Numbered from the stretch's first letter, positions 18,184 to 27,502 are shown. The stretch is 64,000 bases of DNA from an uncultured Cellulophaga sp. (GCA_947496695.1 CANMEI010000001.1:310001-374000); one strand, 5' to 3'. Program-made: numbers and translations. The notes: generated by a model not told the origin, from the sequence alone.

Positions 18184-18234
18184 TAAAATATCAGAAAAGA
18201 GAATACTTACCGTATTCTCTTTTCTGATATTTTA
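18184..18234 (+). terminator. Perfect 23-bp hairpin after the receptor (terminator or attenuator)
   Basis: Arms 18184-18206 and 18212-18234 are perfectly complementary over 23 bp with loop TTACC; the 3' arm ends in a T-rich ATTTTA stretch. It begins 9 nt after the receptor stop and ends 15 nt before the esterase ATG. A partial terminator that lowers expression of the downstream esterase and PepSY genes relative to the receptor would fit. Confidence 0.7.
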
Positions 18235-18248
18235 AAACTATTATTACA

Positions 18249-19268
18249 ATGAAAAAGCTATTTTACATTCTTTATTTATTTACCTTTTTTTTAAACGCAC
18301 AAAAAATAGAAATTGGCGAAATAAAAACAATACAATCTGTAGTTTTAAATGAAGAAAGAGAATATTGGATAGCACTACCCGAGAACTATTCTAATGAGAA
18401 ATATAAAACACAAAAATATCCCGTAATTTACCTATTAGACGGAGAAAAGTTTTTTCATGTTACTAGCGGAATAGTTAAAAATTCATCAAAAGGATATTAT
18501 CCATTAATTCCTGAATGTATTATAGTTGCCATTAAAAATACAAATAGATCAAGAGATTTAACACCTTCAAATGATCATAAATTAACATATCAATCCGGTG
18601 GAGCTAGTCAATTTGAAAATTTTATTAATAAAGAATTAATTACTGAAATTAATAAAAACTACAGAACATTAGATTACAAAATTTTAATAGGACACTCCTT
18701 TGGAGGTCTTTTTACATTAAATATTCTGTTTAAAAAACCCAACACCTACAATGCTTATATTGCTATAGACCCAAGTTTATGGTGGGATGATAATTTACTT
18801 GTAAATAAATTAGAAAAAAACATAAAGAGTACAGAATATAGTGGTAGTGTTTTATTTTTTGCCAATGCAAATTCAATAGGAAACCAAAAAGAACCTAGCT
18901 CACAACACGATAAACATTTTGAGGCTAAAAAGAGAACTATTGAAATATTTAAAGAATACACACCTAAAAATTTAAACTATCAAATTAAATATTATAAAGA
19001 TGAAGATCATGGAAGTGTAGTTTTACCTTCACTTGTTGACGGACTTCGTTCTGTATTTTCAGGATTTAGAATTAATGTAAAAGAACTCATCAAAAACCCA
19101 AACTTATTAGAAGACAGCTATCAAAATCTATCTAAAAAATTAAGCTATGAGTTTAAACCTCAGGCACCATATATTGATCGAGTAATTGAATTAGCCGAAC
19201 AAAGAGGTGAAAAAGAAAATGCTAAAGTTTTAAATGACATCTATAAAAAATTGTATCCTAACAACTAG
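18249..19268 (+). CDS. Secreted alpha/beta-hydrolase esterase (Fes/IroE-like, putative siderophore esterase)
   Basis: 339 residues with signal peptide (MKKLFYILYLFTFFLNAQ). Esterase-D type alpha/beta hydrolase: YPVIYLLDGEKFF, the nucleophile elbow GHSFGG (Ser about residue 149), YIAIDPSLWWDD, and late acidic/His residues including DEDHGSVV (His about 256) as the likely triad His. IroE and related periplasmic hydrolases cleave ester-linked catecholate siderophores or their ferric forms to release iron. Position right after a siderophore receptor supports that role; a plain carboxylesterase remains possible. The C-terminal about 55 residues form a helical tail. Confidence 0.78.
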   Translation: MKKLFYILYLFTFFLNAQKIEIGEIKTIQSVVLNEEREYWIALPENYSNEKYKTQKYPVIYLLDGEKFFHVTSGIVKNSSKGYYPLIPECIIVAIKNTNRSRDLTPSNDHKLTYQSGGASQFENFINKELITEINKNYRTLDYKILIGHSFGGLFTLNILFKKPNTYNAYIAIDPSLWWDDNLLVNKLEKNIKSTEYSGSVLFFANANSIGNQKEPSSQHDKHFEAKKRTIEIFKEYTPKNLNYQIKYYKDEDHGSVVLPSLVDGLRSVFSGFRINVKELIKNPNLLEDSYQNLSKKLSYEFKPQAPYIDRVIELAEQRGEKENAKVLNDIYKKLYPNN

Positions 19269-19307
19269 CTTTTAAAGTATAATTTGAATTAAAAATTTTA
19301 TTTTAAA

Positions 19308-20453
19308 ATGAAAAAGTACACTTTCAGAAAATTAATAAATGATCTTCACCTTTGGTTAGGAATTATAAGTGGTATTGTTCTATTTATCGTTTGTTTAACG
19401 GGAACCATTTTAGCTTTTGAGACTGATTTAGCCTTGCTTTTAGATAAAAAAGATCATTTCTCTGAAAAAACTGGTAAAAAAATTCCATTTCAGAATATAG
19501 TTAAAAGGCTAGAAGCAGACGGTTATATTGTAAAAGATTTCATTTTTTTTAATGACGAATCTCAAAACTTACAGTTCACATTACTTACCAAAAAAGAAGC
19601 AAATTCAGGTAAGCCTGCTCGTGGAAAAACGATTCAAATAAACCCTTATACAGGAAAGGAGATTATTACTACAGGAAAAACAAAAGCTTTTATACATATT
19701 ATTGAAGAGCTTCATCGGTATTTGTTATTAGACACAAAAATAGGTCGCCCTATTGTGGGTATTTGTACCATTATATTTGTACTACTATGCCTATCTGGTT
19801 TAATACTTTGGATGCCAAAAAAAATTAAACATTTTAAAAAATGGAAATCATGGAAACAAGGTTTCACTTTAAAAACAAAAGCTAACTGGAAAAGAATAAA
19901 TTACGACATACATAATACTTTTGGTTTTTATGCTCTTGTGCCGATGTTGCTTATGGGATTAACTGGATTATTATGGTCGTTTCAATGGTATTATAATGGT
20001 TTAGAAGTGGTTTTAGGTGATAAATTAGGAAAGTCAAGATTTGACACAACTATTTCCTTAAAAACAACAGACAAACAAGCACCGTCAATAAATTTTACCG
20101 AGATTTTAAAAAAGGCAGACAGTATACTTAATTACGAAAACAAAGCCACAAGAGTTACCTTACCTTTAAAAAATAATGAAAGTGTAATGGTTCGAAAAAA
20201 GAACAATGCCTTTTTAGCTTATGACACTACTGATAAGCTTCAGTTTGATCCATATTCAAACAGGCTTGTTTCAAAAACTTTATTTAAAAATGAAAAATTC
20301 GGATCAAAAATCGCAACCTTAATCCGAAGTATACACGTAGGCTCATTTGCTGGTACGTTTACTAAAATCGTCTATTTTTTAGCCTGCCTTATTGCTACTA
20401 CATTACCAATTACTGGTACTATTATTTGGTTAAATAAACTTAAGAAAAAGTAG
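19308..20453 (+). CDS. PepSY-associated transmembrane protein (putative ferric-siderophore reductase subunit)
   Basis: 381 residues with the four-helix PepSY_TM layout: segments about 15-37 (LGIISGIVLFIVCLTGTILAF), 145-170 (IGRPIVGICTIIFVLLCLSGLILWMPK), 203-225 (FYALVPMLLMGLTGLLWSF) and 350-375. Histidines in LHLWLG, ELHRYL, DIHNTFG and SIHVGSF lie at helix ends and are candidates for b-type haem ligation. Unlike the PepSY protein at 497-2671, it lacks the fused flavodoxin-reductase. Homologous proteins next to siderophore receptors act in reductive iron release. It lies 39 bp after the esterase in the same transcriptional unit. Confidence 0.85.
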   Translation: MKKYTFRKLINDLHLWLGIISGIVLFIVCLTGTILAFETDLALLLDKKDHFSEKTGKKIPFQNIVKRLEADGYIVKDFIFFNDESQNLQFTLLTKKEANSGKPARGKTIQINPYTGKEIITTGKTKAFIHIIEELHRYLLLDTKIGRPIVGICTIIFVLLCLSGLILWMPKKIKHFKKWKSWKQGFTLKTKANWKRINYDIHNTFGFYALVPMLLMGLTGLLWSFQWYYNGLEVVLGDKLGKSRFDTTISLKTTDKQAPSINFTEILKKADSILNYENKATRVTLPLKNNESVMVRKKNNAFLAYDTTDKLQFDPYSNRLVSKTLFKNEKFGSKIATLIRSIHVGSFAGTFTKIVYFLACLIATTLPITGTIIWLNKLKKK

Positions 20454-20643
20454 TTGTAAAAATTGAAACTATTATACTTAAGCTTATAATAGTCTAAGTT
20501 ATTGTGCGTTATTATTAAATAACAAGTCTATATTTTTTATTTAAGATTTGTTTAATACGACAAATAAAAATTTCTTTTTTAGTTAAATAATAATCAACCT
20601 AAATCATATAAATTTTTATTCGCAATAGCTTAATTTAACCACT

Positions 20644-21552
20644 ATGTTTTTTTTAATAAAAGATAAATTACATAACCCCTTTATAGTGGTAACATTAGCT
20701 TTACTCATATCTGTTAGTGGTTATTTAATAAGTGATTATTTTGTTCATTGGATAAAATTTTGGTTGGGTTTTTATTTAGCAATAGGCCTTCCTATCATCA
20801 TAGCTTTACCTATAGCCATAATATTACATCAAAATTTTAAAAAAATTAATTCTCACAAAAAGGAATTAGAACGCTTAGATAGCATCAATAAAAAACTTTT
20901 TCTTTTAATTTCTCATGATGTAAGATCTCCTTTAGCAAGTCTAATTGGTACAATTGATTTAGTTACGAATAATGATATAGACAATAATGAAGCTAAATTA
21001 TATTTTAAAGAACTATCTAATAAAATAAAAAATGTAAATCTTTTTTTAGATGGATTGCTAGATTGGTCAAGAAGACAGACTCAAAACAAACCTTTGAATT
21101 TTGTTTCTTTTGAAACACTACAAGTAATCAAACCTATGTGGGAATTACTTGAACATGAAGCGAACAAGAAAAATATTATAATCACTTTCAAAAATTTGAG
21201 CAATAAAATTTATGCTGATATAGAGAGTTACACATTCGTTTTTAGGAATATTTTACAAAATGCAATAAAGTTTACCGAAGAATCTGGAACTATACATATA
21301 GAAACAAATGAAATTGAGGGAATGATACATACTACTATATCTGATTCTGGAGTAGGTATTCATGCTAGAGAAGTTGATGAAATTTTAAAAGGCGAAAACT
21401 GGTATACTACAAAGGGGACATCAGAAGAGTCTGGTACCGGTTTCGGGCTAAGAACATGCCTTTATTATTTGAAAAAAAATAACGGTGATCTTTTAATTGA
21501 AAGTGAATTGAAAAAAGGAACAAAAATCACAATTGTACTTCCTAAAAATTAG
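20644..21552 (+). CDS. Orphan membrane sensor histidine kinase
   Basis: 302 residues: two transmembrane segments (about 15-33 and 39-63) with hardly any periplasmic loop, then HisKA with the phospho-His in LFLLISHDVRSPLASL (about residue 91) and a HATPase_c domain with N box FRNILQNAIKFTEESG, G1 SDSGVGI and G2 GTGFGLRTC. Sensing is therefore likely within or near the membrane. No response regulator gene is adjacent. It lies 190 bp after the siderophore operon and converges on a FecIR-linked receptor; a role in iron sensing is only suggested by position. Confidence 0.85.
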   Translation: MFFLIKDKLHNPFIVVTLALLISVSGYLISDYFVHWIKFWLGFYLAIGLPIIIALPIAIILHQNFKKINSHKKELERLDSINKKLFLLISHDVRSPLASLIGTIDLVTNNDIDNNEAKLYFKELSNKIKNVNLFLDGLLDWSRRQTQNKPLNFVSFETLQVIKPMWELLEHEANKKNIIITFKNLSNKIYADIESYTFVFRNILQNAIKFTEESGTIHIETNEIEGMIHTTISDSGVGIHAREVDEILKGENWYTTKGTSEESGTGFGLRTCLYYLKKNNGDLLIESELKKGTKITIVLPKN

Positions 21553-21602
21553 GTTTTTTTATTCTTTCTATAAAGAAAAATCTATCTGTTTCAAAACATT
21601 AA

Positions 21603-24134
21603 TTAAAACTTGTAACTAATTGAAAAATTAGGTGTAATGCCTAAAGCTCTTTTTTCAACTTGCACAGCTTCATCCTCACTTTCTTCTGAAACTATATAAT
21701 ATCTATTAATTATATTCTTTTTATTCAATACATTTAGTAGCCCTAAACTAAATAGTAGTTGTTTGTTTTTAACATCTATTTCATAAGATGAACTTGCGTC
21801 TACACGTAAATAATCAGGTAACCTCTCTACATTTATCACACTATAATTTACCCTTGTAAAATTACCTTCTTGATATGTTTCGTTACCTTCAATTGGTTGT
21901 GTATATGGACTTCCTTTTCTATATTGTATTCCTGATGCTAGTTTCCAATGATTAGAAAGCACCACACTGCTTCCAAAATTTAACGCATGAGTAATATCAA
22001 AATTAGAAGCAAATTTATTTTCTGAAATTTCTTCAAACAAATAATTACGATCACCATAAGCATAACTCATCCAAATATTAGAATTTTTAATACTTTTATT
22101 AATTAAAAATTCTACACCAAACGCTGTTGAAGACCCAATAAAACCATCGTATTGATCTTGAGCAACAAAGCTTTGACTTTCTGAAATAAGACCGTTTATA
22201 TATTTATAATACGGAGTCAACTCAATAAACCAATCATTGTTCTTATAATCTAAACCTAATGAAATCTGTTTACTTTTAACAACAGGAATAACATTGCCAT
22301 CACTTGCAATCCATCTTCTATTTTCAACCCCTAAAAAATCATCGTTTAAATCTACAAATTGTGTTACCGTTTGGTTTTTAAACTCGCCTTCTAGCTTTAA
22401 AGCTAATGTTTTAGATATTTTTTGATTGACATTTAGCCTTGGTTCTACTAAAAAAGTACCCAAACGCTCAAAATAATTGAACCTTGCCCCTGCCCTAACA
22501 AATAGTTTGTTAGAAGCATAAGTCATTTCTGAAAATAAACCATGATTACGTTGCACCCGTTTTTTAATAATTTGGTAAGTTGGATTTACCAAATCACTAA
22601 CATTTTTAATACCTGTTTCAGTATAAGAATACCCATTTAACCAATTAAAATTATCTGACAATTTGGTTTTTGTTGTTAGTTTAGCCCCTGTTTCTATAAC
22701 TTGGTTTAATTGTAAAAGACTTTGTTCGGTGTCATTATTTACATCAAATGCATTTAAATCGTAATAAGTATAATAGGATTCTAATTGGGTAGTAAATAAG
22801 GGAGTCCAGTAGCTCGTAAAATTAACACCTAAAGCAAAATTATCTTGTAAAAGACTGCTTGTCTTAGTTTCGGAATCACCATTTGTACTATCAAATTCTG
22901 AGTATGCTAATTTATTATGAACGTTTAAAAAGCTCAATCTTAGTTTGTGCCTATCATCAATGTCATAAAGTAGCTTCCCACTAAAATCGTAAAAATAAAA
23001 ATCTGAATTTGTATTTATATTTTGTTCCGATGTAGCAATTTCTGAATCTTGAAAACTTCGTTCAAAATACTGATCATAAGTTGGTGATTTAAAATAATCA
23101 GTAAATGCTCTTCTTCCAGAAATATGCAAGGCAAATTTACTGTTTATGGGTATTTTTAAAACGGCATTTGAGCTTATTAAATTTGAACTTACGACCCCTT
23201 TAAACTTATCATTAACCTCATTATCAGAAAACAAATTGATAGTCCCCGAAACCCCATCTGTATTACTTGCACTTGTCCCGTTTTTTTCAACCTTAACTTG
23301 ATCAATAATTCCTGAATTAAAAGCAGAAATAAGACCAAAAAAATGTCCTGAATGATACATTTTCATACCATCAAAAAGTAATAAATTTTGATCATGACTA
23401 CCACCTCTAATATTAATGTCTGCAATGGACTCGCTAACACTTTCAACTCCTGGTAATACTTGTACCATCTGCAAAACATCAGTTTCAACCAAACCAGGTA
23501 ATATTCCGTATTTATTAGCTGTAAAATTTATACTCCCATCTAACTTTTGGTTTAACCCCGTCGTAAATAAGTTACTCACTACAACTTCATTAAGCTCATA
23601 CTGTTCGGGCTTTAATTTAATTATAGGGCAATCACTCTTTTCTGAATAGAATGCAAAAACATCAAATTGTTGCTCTTCATAACCTATAAAACTAATAGTA
23701 AATACATCACTGTTTTTTAAATCTGATAATTTGAACTTTCCTTCTTCATTAGAAATACTACCTTTTAGTGAATTTGTTGTAATTGATGCTCCTATTAACA
23801 CCTCATCTGTGTTTGCGTCTACAACTGAACCGCAAATACTTAAATTATCTTTTGAAACAGCAATTGCAATTCTATCTGATCCTATTTTTTTAATTGATAA
23901 TAACGAGTTTTTTTTTAGTTTTTTTATTAATTCATTAATTGATACGTCTTCTTGTGGAACTACAATTAATATATTTTCAAGGTCTTTTTCTATATATGAA
24001 AATGTAATATTATAACGCTTTTTTAAAAGCTCAAAAGCTTCCTTTGCAGGAAGCTTACCTTGTGCCATACCACTTAATATAATTCCAAAACAGAAAAATA
24101 GTAGTACAAAAAAAGTGTTTTTAGTATTACTCAT
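21603..24134 (-). CDS. FecA-type TonB-dependent receptor with N-terminal signalling (STN) domain
   Basis: 843 residues. Signal peptide, then an STN/secretin-like domain (about 25-98, KEAFELLKKRYNITFSYIEKDL to RIAIAVSK), a carboxypeptidase-regulatory-like domain (about 102-180, CGSVVDANTDEVLIGASI), a plug (about 200-310, VLQMVQVLPGVESVSESIADINIRGGS) and a beta-barrel ending FSISYKF. STN-bearing receptors signal ligand occupancy to a FecR anti-sigma factor. The gene overlaps the fecR-like gene by 8 bp, giving a sigma-antisigma-receptor operon. The substrate is not evident; the SusC-like plug also allows an organic ligand instead of a metal chelate. Confidence 0.88.
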   Translation of the reverse strand: MSNTKNTFFVLLFFCFGIILSGMAQGKLPAKEAFELLKKRYNITFSYIEKDLENILIVVPQEDVSINELIKKLKKNSLLSIKKIGSDRIAIAVSKDNLSICGSVVDANTDEVLIGASITTNSLKGSISNEEGKFKLSDLKNSDVFTISFIGYEEQQFDVFAFYSEKSDCPIIKLKPEQYELNEVVVSNLFTTGLNQKLDGSINFTANKYGILPGLVETDVLQMVQVLPGVESVSESIADINIRGGSHDQNLLLFDGMKMYHSGHFFGLISAFNSGIIDQVKVEKNGTSASNTDGVSGTINLFSDNEVNDKFKGVVSSNLISSNAVLKIPINSKFALHISGRRAFTDYFKSPTYDQYFERSFQDSEIATSEQNINTNSDFYFYDFSGKLLYDIDDRHKLRLSFLNVHNKLAYSEFDSTNGDSETKTSSLLQDNFALGVNFTSYWTPLFTTQLESYYTYYDLNAFDVNNDTEQSLLQLNQVIETGAKLTTKTKLSDNFNWLNGYSYTETGIKNVSDLVNPTYQIIKKRVQRNHGLFSEMTYASNKLFVRAGARFNYFERLGTFLVEPRLNVNQKISKTLALKLEGEFKNQTVTQFVDLNDDFLGVENRRWIASDGNVIPVVKSKQISLGLDYKNNDWFIELTPYYKYINGLISESQSFVAQDQYDGFIGSSTAFGVEFLINKSIKNSNIWMSYAYGDRNYLFEEISENKFASNFDITHALNFGSSVVLSNHWKLASGIQYRKGSPYTQPIEGNETYQEGNFTRVNYSVINVERLPDYLRVDASSSYEIDVKNKQLLFSLGLLNVLNKKNIINRYYIVSEESEDEAVQVEKRALGITPNFSISYKF

Positions 24135-25029
24135 ATAGTTCTATGGTAGACTTATCTTTTATATTAACTTTTAAATTCATTGGAAAAGCAATTGACTCAA
24201 TAGCATCAGCACTATTAGCATAACTAAAACCTCCTGTAAATTTCTTATTCGCTAATGCTTTATCGTAATTAACTTTAATATTAAATTGTCTTTCAAATTC
24301 TTTAACAACCACATTAAAAGGTACATTATCAAAATTGCTCTCATTATTCAACCAATCAGGTATTGAAGCATCAAAAGTTTCCATTTCGTTTAATTCACCA
24401 TCAACTAATTTTATACCTTTTCCTGGAGTTAAAAAAACTGTTGTACCATATACTGAAACTTTTACTTTACCTTCAAAACAACGTACTTGAAAAAAATTAT
24501 CTCTTTCTTGAACATTAAATTGAGTACCCACAACAGTTACTGTACCTTGATCTGTAATTACATCAAAAGTTTTACCCTTGCTTACCTTAAAAAAGGCTTC
24601 TCCTTGAAGTTTTAATTCTCTTTTAGTATCCCAAGTCTTTTTAGAATATTCAATTTCAGAATCACTATTTAGGGCTACCTCAGAATTATCTGGTAAATTA
24701 AAATTTGTTGTTTCTGCTAGTTTCGTATGCACTGTTGTTCCTGTATATGAAAAAATAAAATACATTGAAACTATCAACACTAATGATGCTGCTATAGCAA
24801 CATATTTTTTCCATGAATTAATAGGAACAACTTTTTTCGTTTGTTTTTCTTTTAACTTATGAAAAGCTTCTAAATTTTCTTCCGTATTAAATGATGGTTT
24901 TTTAAAGTTTGAAGTGTTTCTTATAATAGGTTCAAGGTCTTTAAATTCGGGAGTATTACGTAATTCTTCTAATTCAGAATCAGTAATTGTACCGTCAAGC
25001 CATTTTAATATTTCTTTTTCGTGTTGCAT
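24127..25029 (-). CDS. FecR-family anti-sigma factor
   Basis: 300 residues. Cytoplasmic N-terminal segment (about 1-80), one transmembrane helix (about 87-108, VAIAASLVLIVSMYFIFSY), then the periplasmic FecR domain (about 115-215: NFNLPDNSEVALNSDSEIEY, GEAFFKVSKGKTFDVITDQGTVTVVGTQFNV, VRCFEGKVKV) and a C-terminal DUF4974/STN-like subdomain (FDNVPFNVVVKEFERQFNIKVNYDKAL...FTGGF). It transmits the receptor's signal to the ECF sigma factor encoded 50 bp upstream. Overlap with the downstream receptor start indicates translational coupling. Confidence 0.92.
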   Translation of the reverse strand: MQHEKEILKWLDGTITDSELEELRNTPEFKDLEPIIRNTSNFKKPSFNTEENLEAFHKLKEKQTKKVVPINSWKKYVAIAASLVLIVSMYFIFSYTGTTVHTKLAETTNFNLPDNSEVALNSDSEIEYSKKTWDTKRELKLQGEAFFKVSKGKTFDVITDQGTVTVVGTQFNVQERDNFFQVRCFEGKVKVSVYGTTVFLTPGKGIKLVDGELNEMETFDASIPDWLNNESNFDNVPFNVVVKEFERQFNIKVNYDKALANKKFTGGFSYANSADAIESIAFPMNLKVNIKDKSTIELYE

Positions 25030-25079
25030 AATTTCTGCATTATATTAATTAGACACTTATAGCACTAATATCCCTACTC

Positions 25080-25601
25080 TTATTTTTTAAAATATTCAAA
25101 ATCTTTACGTAATTTGCTTAAAGCACCCATCATTCTTTTTTCAACTGCTTTAACTGATATGTTTAGCATTGTTGCAATTTCAGCATATTTTTTTTCTTCA
25201 ATTCTACTTAGTAAAAACACTTCTCTTTGCCCATCAGTTAAAGCAGCAATAGCATTTTGTAACTTATCCATATACTCGTTTTCCTCTAAAATATATTCAG
25301 GACTCTCATTTGTTACGTTCGTGATAGGCTTAATTTTAGCATACTCTAAAACTACTTTATCATGGCGCACTTCATTTAAAAACAAATTATTTGCTATTGT
25401 AAACAAATAACTTTTTGCTTTACTAAAAGTTACTTCACTGCATTTATTCCATATTTTTAAAAAGGCATCTTGTACCAAGTCTAGTGACTTATCTTTATTA
25501 CCACATTTATAATACATAAAACGATAAAGCGAATCAGAATGTTCTTTATAAAAAGAATTAAATACAGGTTCTTTACAAAGCTCAGCTTGGGGGTCTAACA
25601 T
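25080..25601 (-). CDS. ECF RNA polymerase sigma factor, FecI-like
   Basis: 173 residues. Region 2 (FYKEHSDSLYRFMYYKCGNKDKSLDLVQDAFLKIW, about 18-53) and region 4 (LQNAIAALTDGQREVFLLSRIEEKKYAEIATMLNISVKAVEKRM, about 112-157) are both complete. Belongs to the Bacteroidota FecI-like ECF group that is held by FecR-type anti-sigma factors; its partner follows 50 bp downstream. A duplicated promoter-like motif lies just upstream on the opposite strand (25650-25774) and may be its target. Confidence 0.92.
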   Translation of the reverse strand: MLDPQAELCKEPVFNSFYKEHSDSLYRFMYYKCGNKDKSLDLVQDAFLKIWNKCSEVTFSKAKSYLFTIANNLFLNEVRHDKVVLEYAKIKPITNVTNESPEYILEENEYMDKLQNAIAALTDGQREVFLLSRIEEKKYAEIATMLNISVKAVEKRMMGALSKLRKDFEYFKK

Positions 25602-25649
25602 GTAATTAAATTAAAGTTTGAGCTGTAAATGTAAAAAAATAAAATTTTG

Positions 25650-25774
25650 GTAGGGTAAAAAATAAGTCACGTGTCTTACTCATAAAAACCAATAACTTTT
25701 TTATGTTCATTACAAAAAATGTAATTTTCAAAAAATAAAAGTAGGGTAAAAAACAAGTCATGTGTCTAACACAT
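25650..25774 (+). promoter_or_regulatory. Duplicated 34-bp ECF-type promoter motif
   Basis: Two copies, 25650-25683 and 25741-25774, are identical at 30 of 34 positions and 91 bp apart. Each begins GTAGGGTAAAAAA and has GTGTCT 14-15 bp further on, a layout like ECF -35 (GGGTAAA) and -10 (GTCT) elements. Both point rightward, toward the lipoprotein gene at 25790, and the second copy ends 15 bp before its ATG. The adjacent divergent FecI-like sigma factor is the obvious candidate to read them. Inference from layout; no consensus was tested. Confidence 0.5.
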
Positions 25775-25789
25775 ATAAAGTTGAAAATT

Positions 25790-26428
25790 ATGAAAATAAT
25801 TAAACCATTAGTAAGCATACTTATATATAGCATATTAGCTAGTTGCCAAGATGATATTAATATTGATACATCTAACAACGACACTAATAATAGTGATTCT
25901 GTTTTTACATCTCAAGTAAGAAGAACTTCTATGTTTGATGGTTCATTTGATGATATTTTAGATGCTTCTCCTTGTTTTGCTATAAACTATCCAATAAATA
26001 TTATATTAAATAGCGCCAATACAACATTAACTTCAGTAACAGATCTAAGTTTAATTACAGCTAATGATAATATAACTTTTTCATTCCCAATCACAATTAC
26101 AAATTATGATTATTCCGAAATTGTTATTGGCTCTCAAGAAGAATACGATGCTTTAACAAATGCATGCGATAATTTAATTGAAAGCAATAACACACCTCTT
26201 AATTGTATCGATTTTAATTACCCAATTACATTATACACTGCAACTAACAGCCAAACTCAAAATACTTTAACAGTTATAACAGATCAAGAACTTTATTTTT
26301 TTATTGACAATTTAGATAGTAGCACATTATACAGTTTTAATTACCCTATTGAAATTACAGAAACAAGCACAATAAGTATTGATAATGACACGGCTCTCGA
26401 AGGTTATTTAACAGACTGCATTGACTGA
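25790..26428 (+). CDS. Lipoprotein with two tandem NYPI repeats, unknown function
   Basis: 212 residues from the ATG at 25790; an upstream ATG at 25760 is in frame but lies inside the promoter-like motif, and the 25790 start gives a clean lipoprotein signal with lipobox LASCQD. The mature protein has two units of about 65-75 residues: each begins C....NYPI.I/L, contains FSFPITI or YSFNYPIEI, and ends ALTNAC or GYLTDC, so two Cys bracket each unit. I do not recognise a characterised family. Its position behind ECF-type promoter motifs beside fecI/fecR suggests it is part of that regulon, perhaps as a surface ligand-binding partner of the receptor. Confidence 0.7.
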   Translation: MKIIKPLVSILIYSILASCQDDINIDTSNNDTNNSDSVFTSQVRRTSMFDGSFDDILDASPCFAINYPINIILNSANTTLTSVTDLSLITANDNITFSFPITITNYDYSEIVIGSQEEYDALTNACDNLIESNNTPLNCIDFNYPITLYTATNSQTQNTLTVITDQELYFFIDNLDSSTLYSFNYPIEITETSTISIDNDTALEGYLTDCID

Positions 26429-26468
26429 CCTTTTTACAAATTAACAATAACATATTAATAATTAACCA

Positions 26469-26492
26469 CTTAGAAAATGGCGATTTTCTAAG
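26469..26492 (+). terminator. Perfect 10-bp hairpin without T-tract
   Basis: CTTAGAAAAT and ATTTTCTAAG flank a GGCG loop; no T-run follows, so it may be an mRNA-stability or regulatory hairpin rather than a terminator. It lies between the NYPI-repeat lipoprotein and the DUF4382 gene. Confidence 0.4.
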
Positions 26493-26551
26493 CAGGGATA
26501 ACTCACGCAAAATTTAAACATAGAAATACATATAAATTAAATTTTAGAATT

Positions 26552-27502
26552 ATGAAAAAATCAATTTTTACAACCGGAATATTAGCCATATTATTAAGCT
26601 TAGGGTCATGTACCTCAGATGAAAATGAAACAACAGATTACGAAAGTGCAGAACAGCAAAATACTGAAGTATCTATTACCGACGCGCCAATTGATGACAC
26701 TAGTGTGAGTGCTACAATTGTTACTATTACAGCAGTAAAAGTAGATGGTGTTGAAATAGATGGTTTTTCTGCCACAACAGTTGATTTATTACAATTACAA
26801 AATGGTAAAAAATTATCATTAGGTGATATTGATTTAAATGTAGGTACAGTTTCAAACATTAGTCTTGTTTTAGATTATGATCAAGATGTAAATGGTGATG
26901 CACCTGGCTGTTATGTAGAAACTATTGATGGTGTAAAACATGAATTAAAAACAACAACTTACGAAATCAAAATTAATGACGAGGTAGAAATAGTTAGCTC
27001 AACACTTAATGAAATAGTTATTGATTTTGATTTGAGAAAAACAATCATTGCAAGTACTGAATCGTCAACTGATGAATTTGATTTTGTAACATCATCAGAA
27101 TTATCGTCTGGTTTACGAATTGTAAATAATATTGATGCAGGTAGCGTTAGTGGAACAGTTAGCGATTGGGAAGACAATGCCGAAAAAGTTGTAGTTTTTG
27201 CTTACGAAAAAGGTACTTACACTTCTTCTGAAGCTGAAGAAAGTGGCGCTAGTGGTGTAACATTTGCAAACGCAGTTACCAGTGCAACAATAAACTCAAC
27301 AACAGGAAGCTATGAAGTAAACTTTTTAAAAGAAGGAGATTACGAATTTTATTTTGCTTCTTATTCAGACGAAGACAATGATGGTTCATTTGAATTTGAA
27401 AGCATGTTGAGTGTAGAATCTTTAACTGATATTCAATTAAGTTCAATTAGCATTAGCTCAAGTATTAACTTAAATATTAATGTAAGAGTTACAGAAAATT
27501 AG
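26552..27502 (+). CDS. DUF4382 domain lipoprotein
   Basis: 316 residues; lipobox LGSCTS (Cys about 20). The DUF4382 domain spans about 38-185: VSITDAPIDDTSVSATIVTITAVKV, VDLLQLQNGKKLSLGDIDLNVGTVSNISLVLDYD, and the later ELKTTTYEIKIN and EIVIDFDLRKTI parts. A second beta-rich region (about 195-316), starting AGSVSGTVSDWEDNAEKVVVFAYEKGTY, resembles a carboxypeptidase-regulatory/FN3-like fold. Function unknown; DUF4382 proteins are surface or periplasmic lipoproteins common in marine Bacteroidota. It is downstream of the NYPI lipoprotein on the same strand and ends at a strong terminator. Confidence 0.8.
   Translation: MKKSIFTTGILAILLSLGSCTSDENETTDYESAEQQNTEVSITDAPIDDTSVSATIVTITAVKVDGVEIDGFSATTVDLLQLQNGKKLSLGDIDLNVGTVSNISLVLDYDQDVNGDAPGCYVETIDGVKHELKTTTYEIKINDEVEIVSSTLNEIVIDFDLRKTIIASTESSTDEFDFVTSSELSSGLRIVNNIDAGSVSGTVSDWEDNAEKVVVFAYEKGTYTSSEAEESGASGVTFANAVTSATINSTTGSYEVNFLKEGDYEFYFASYSDEDNDGSFEFESMLSVESLTDIQLSSISISSSINLNINVRVTEN

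Noticed and set aside
25606..25884. A 92-residue minus-strand frame upstream of the sigma factor
   Set aside because: It covers the duplicated promoter motif and the start of the NYPI lipoprotein; hydrophobic, Phe-rich translation typical of A+T-rich non-coding DNA.
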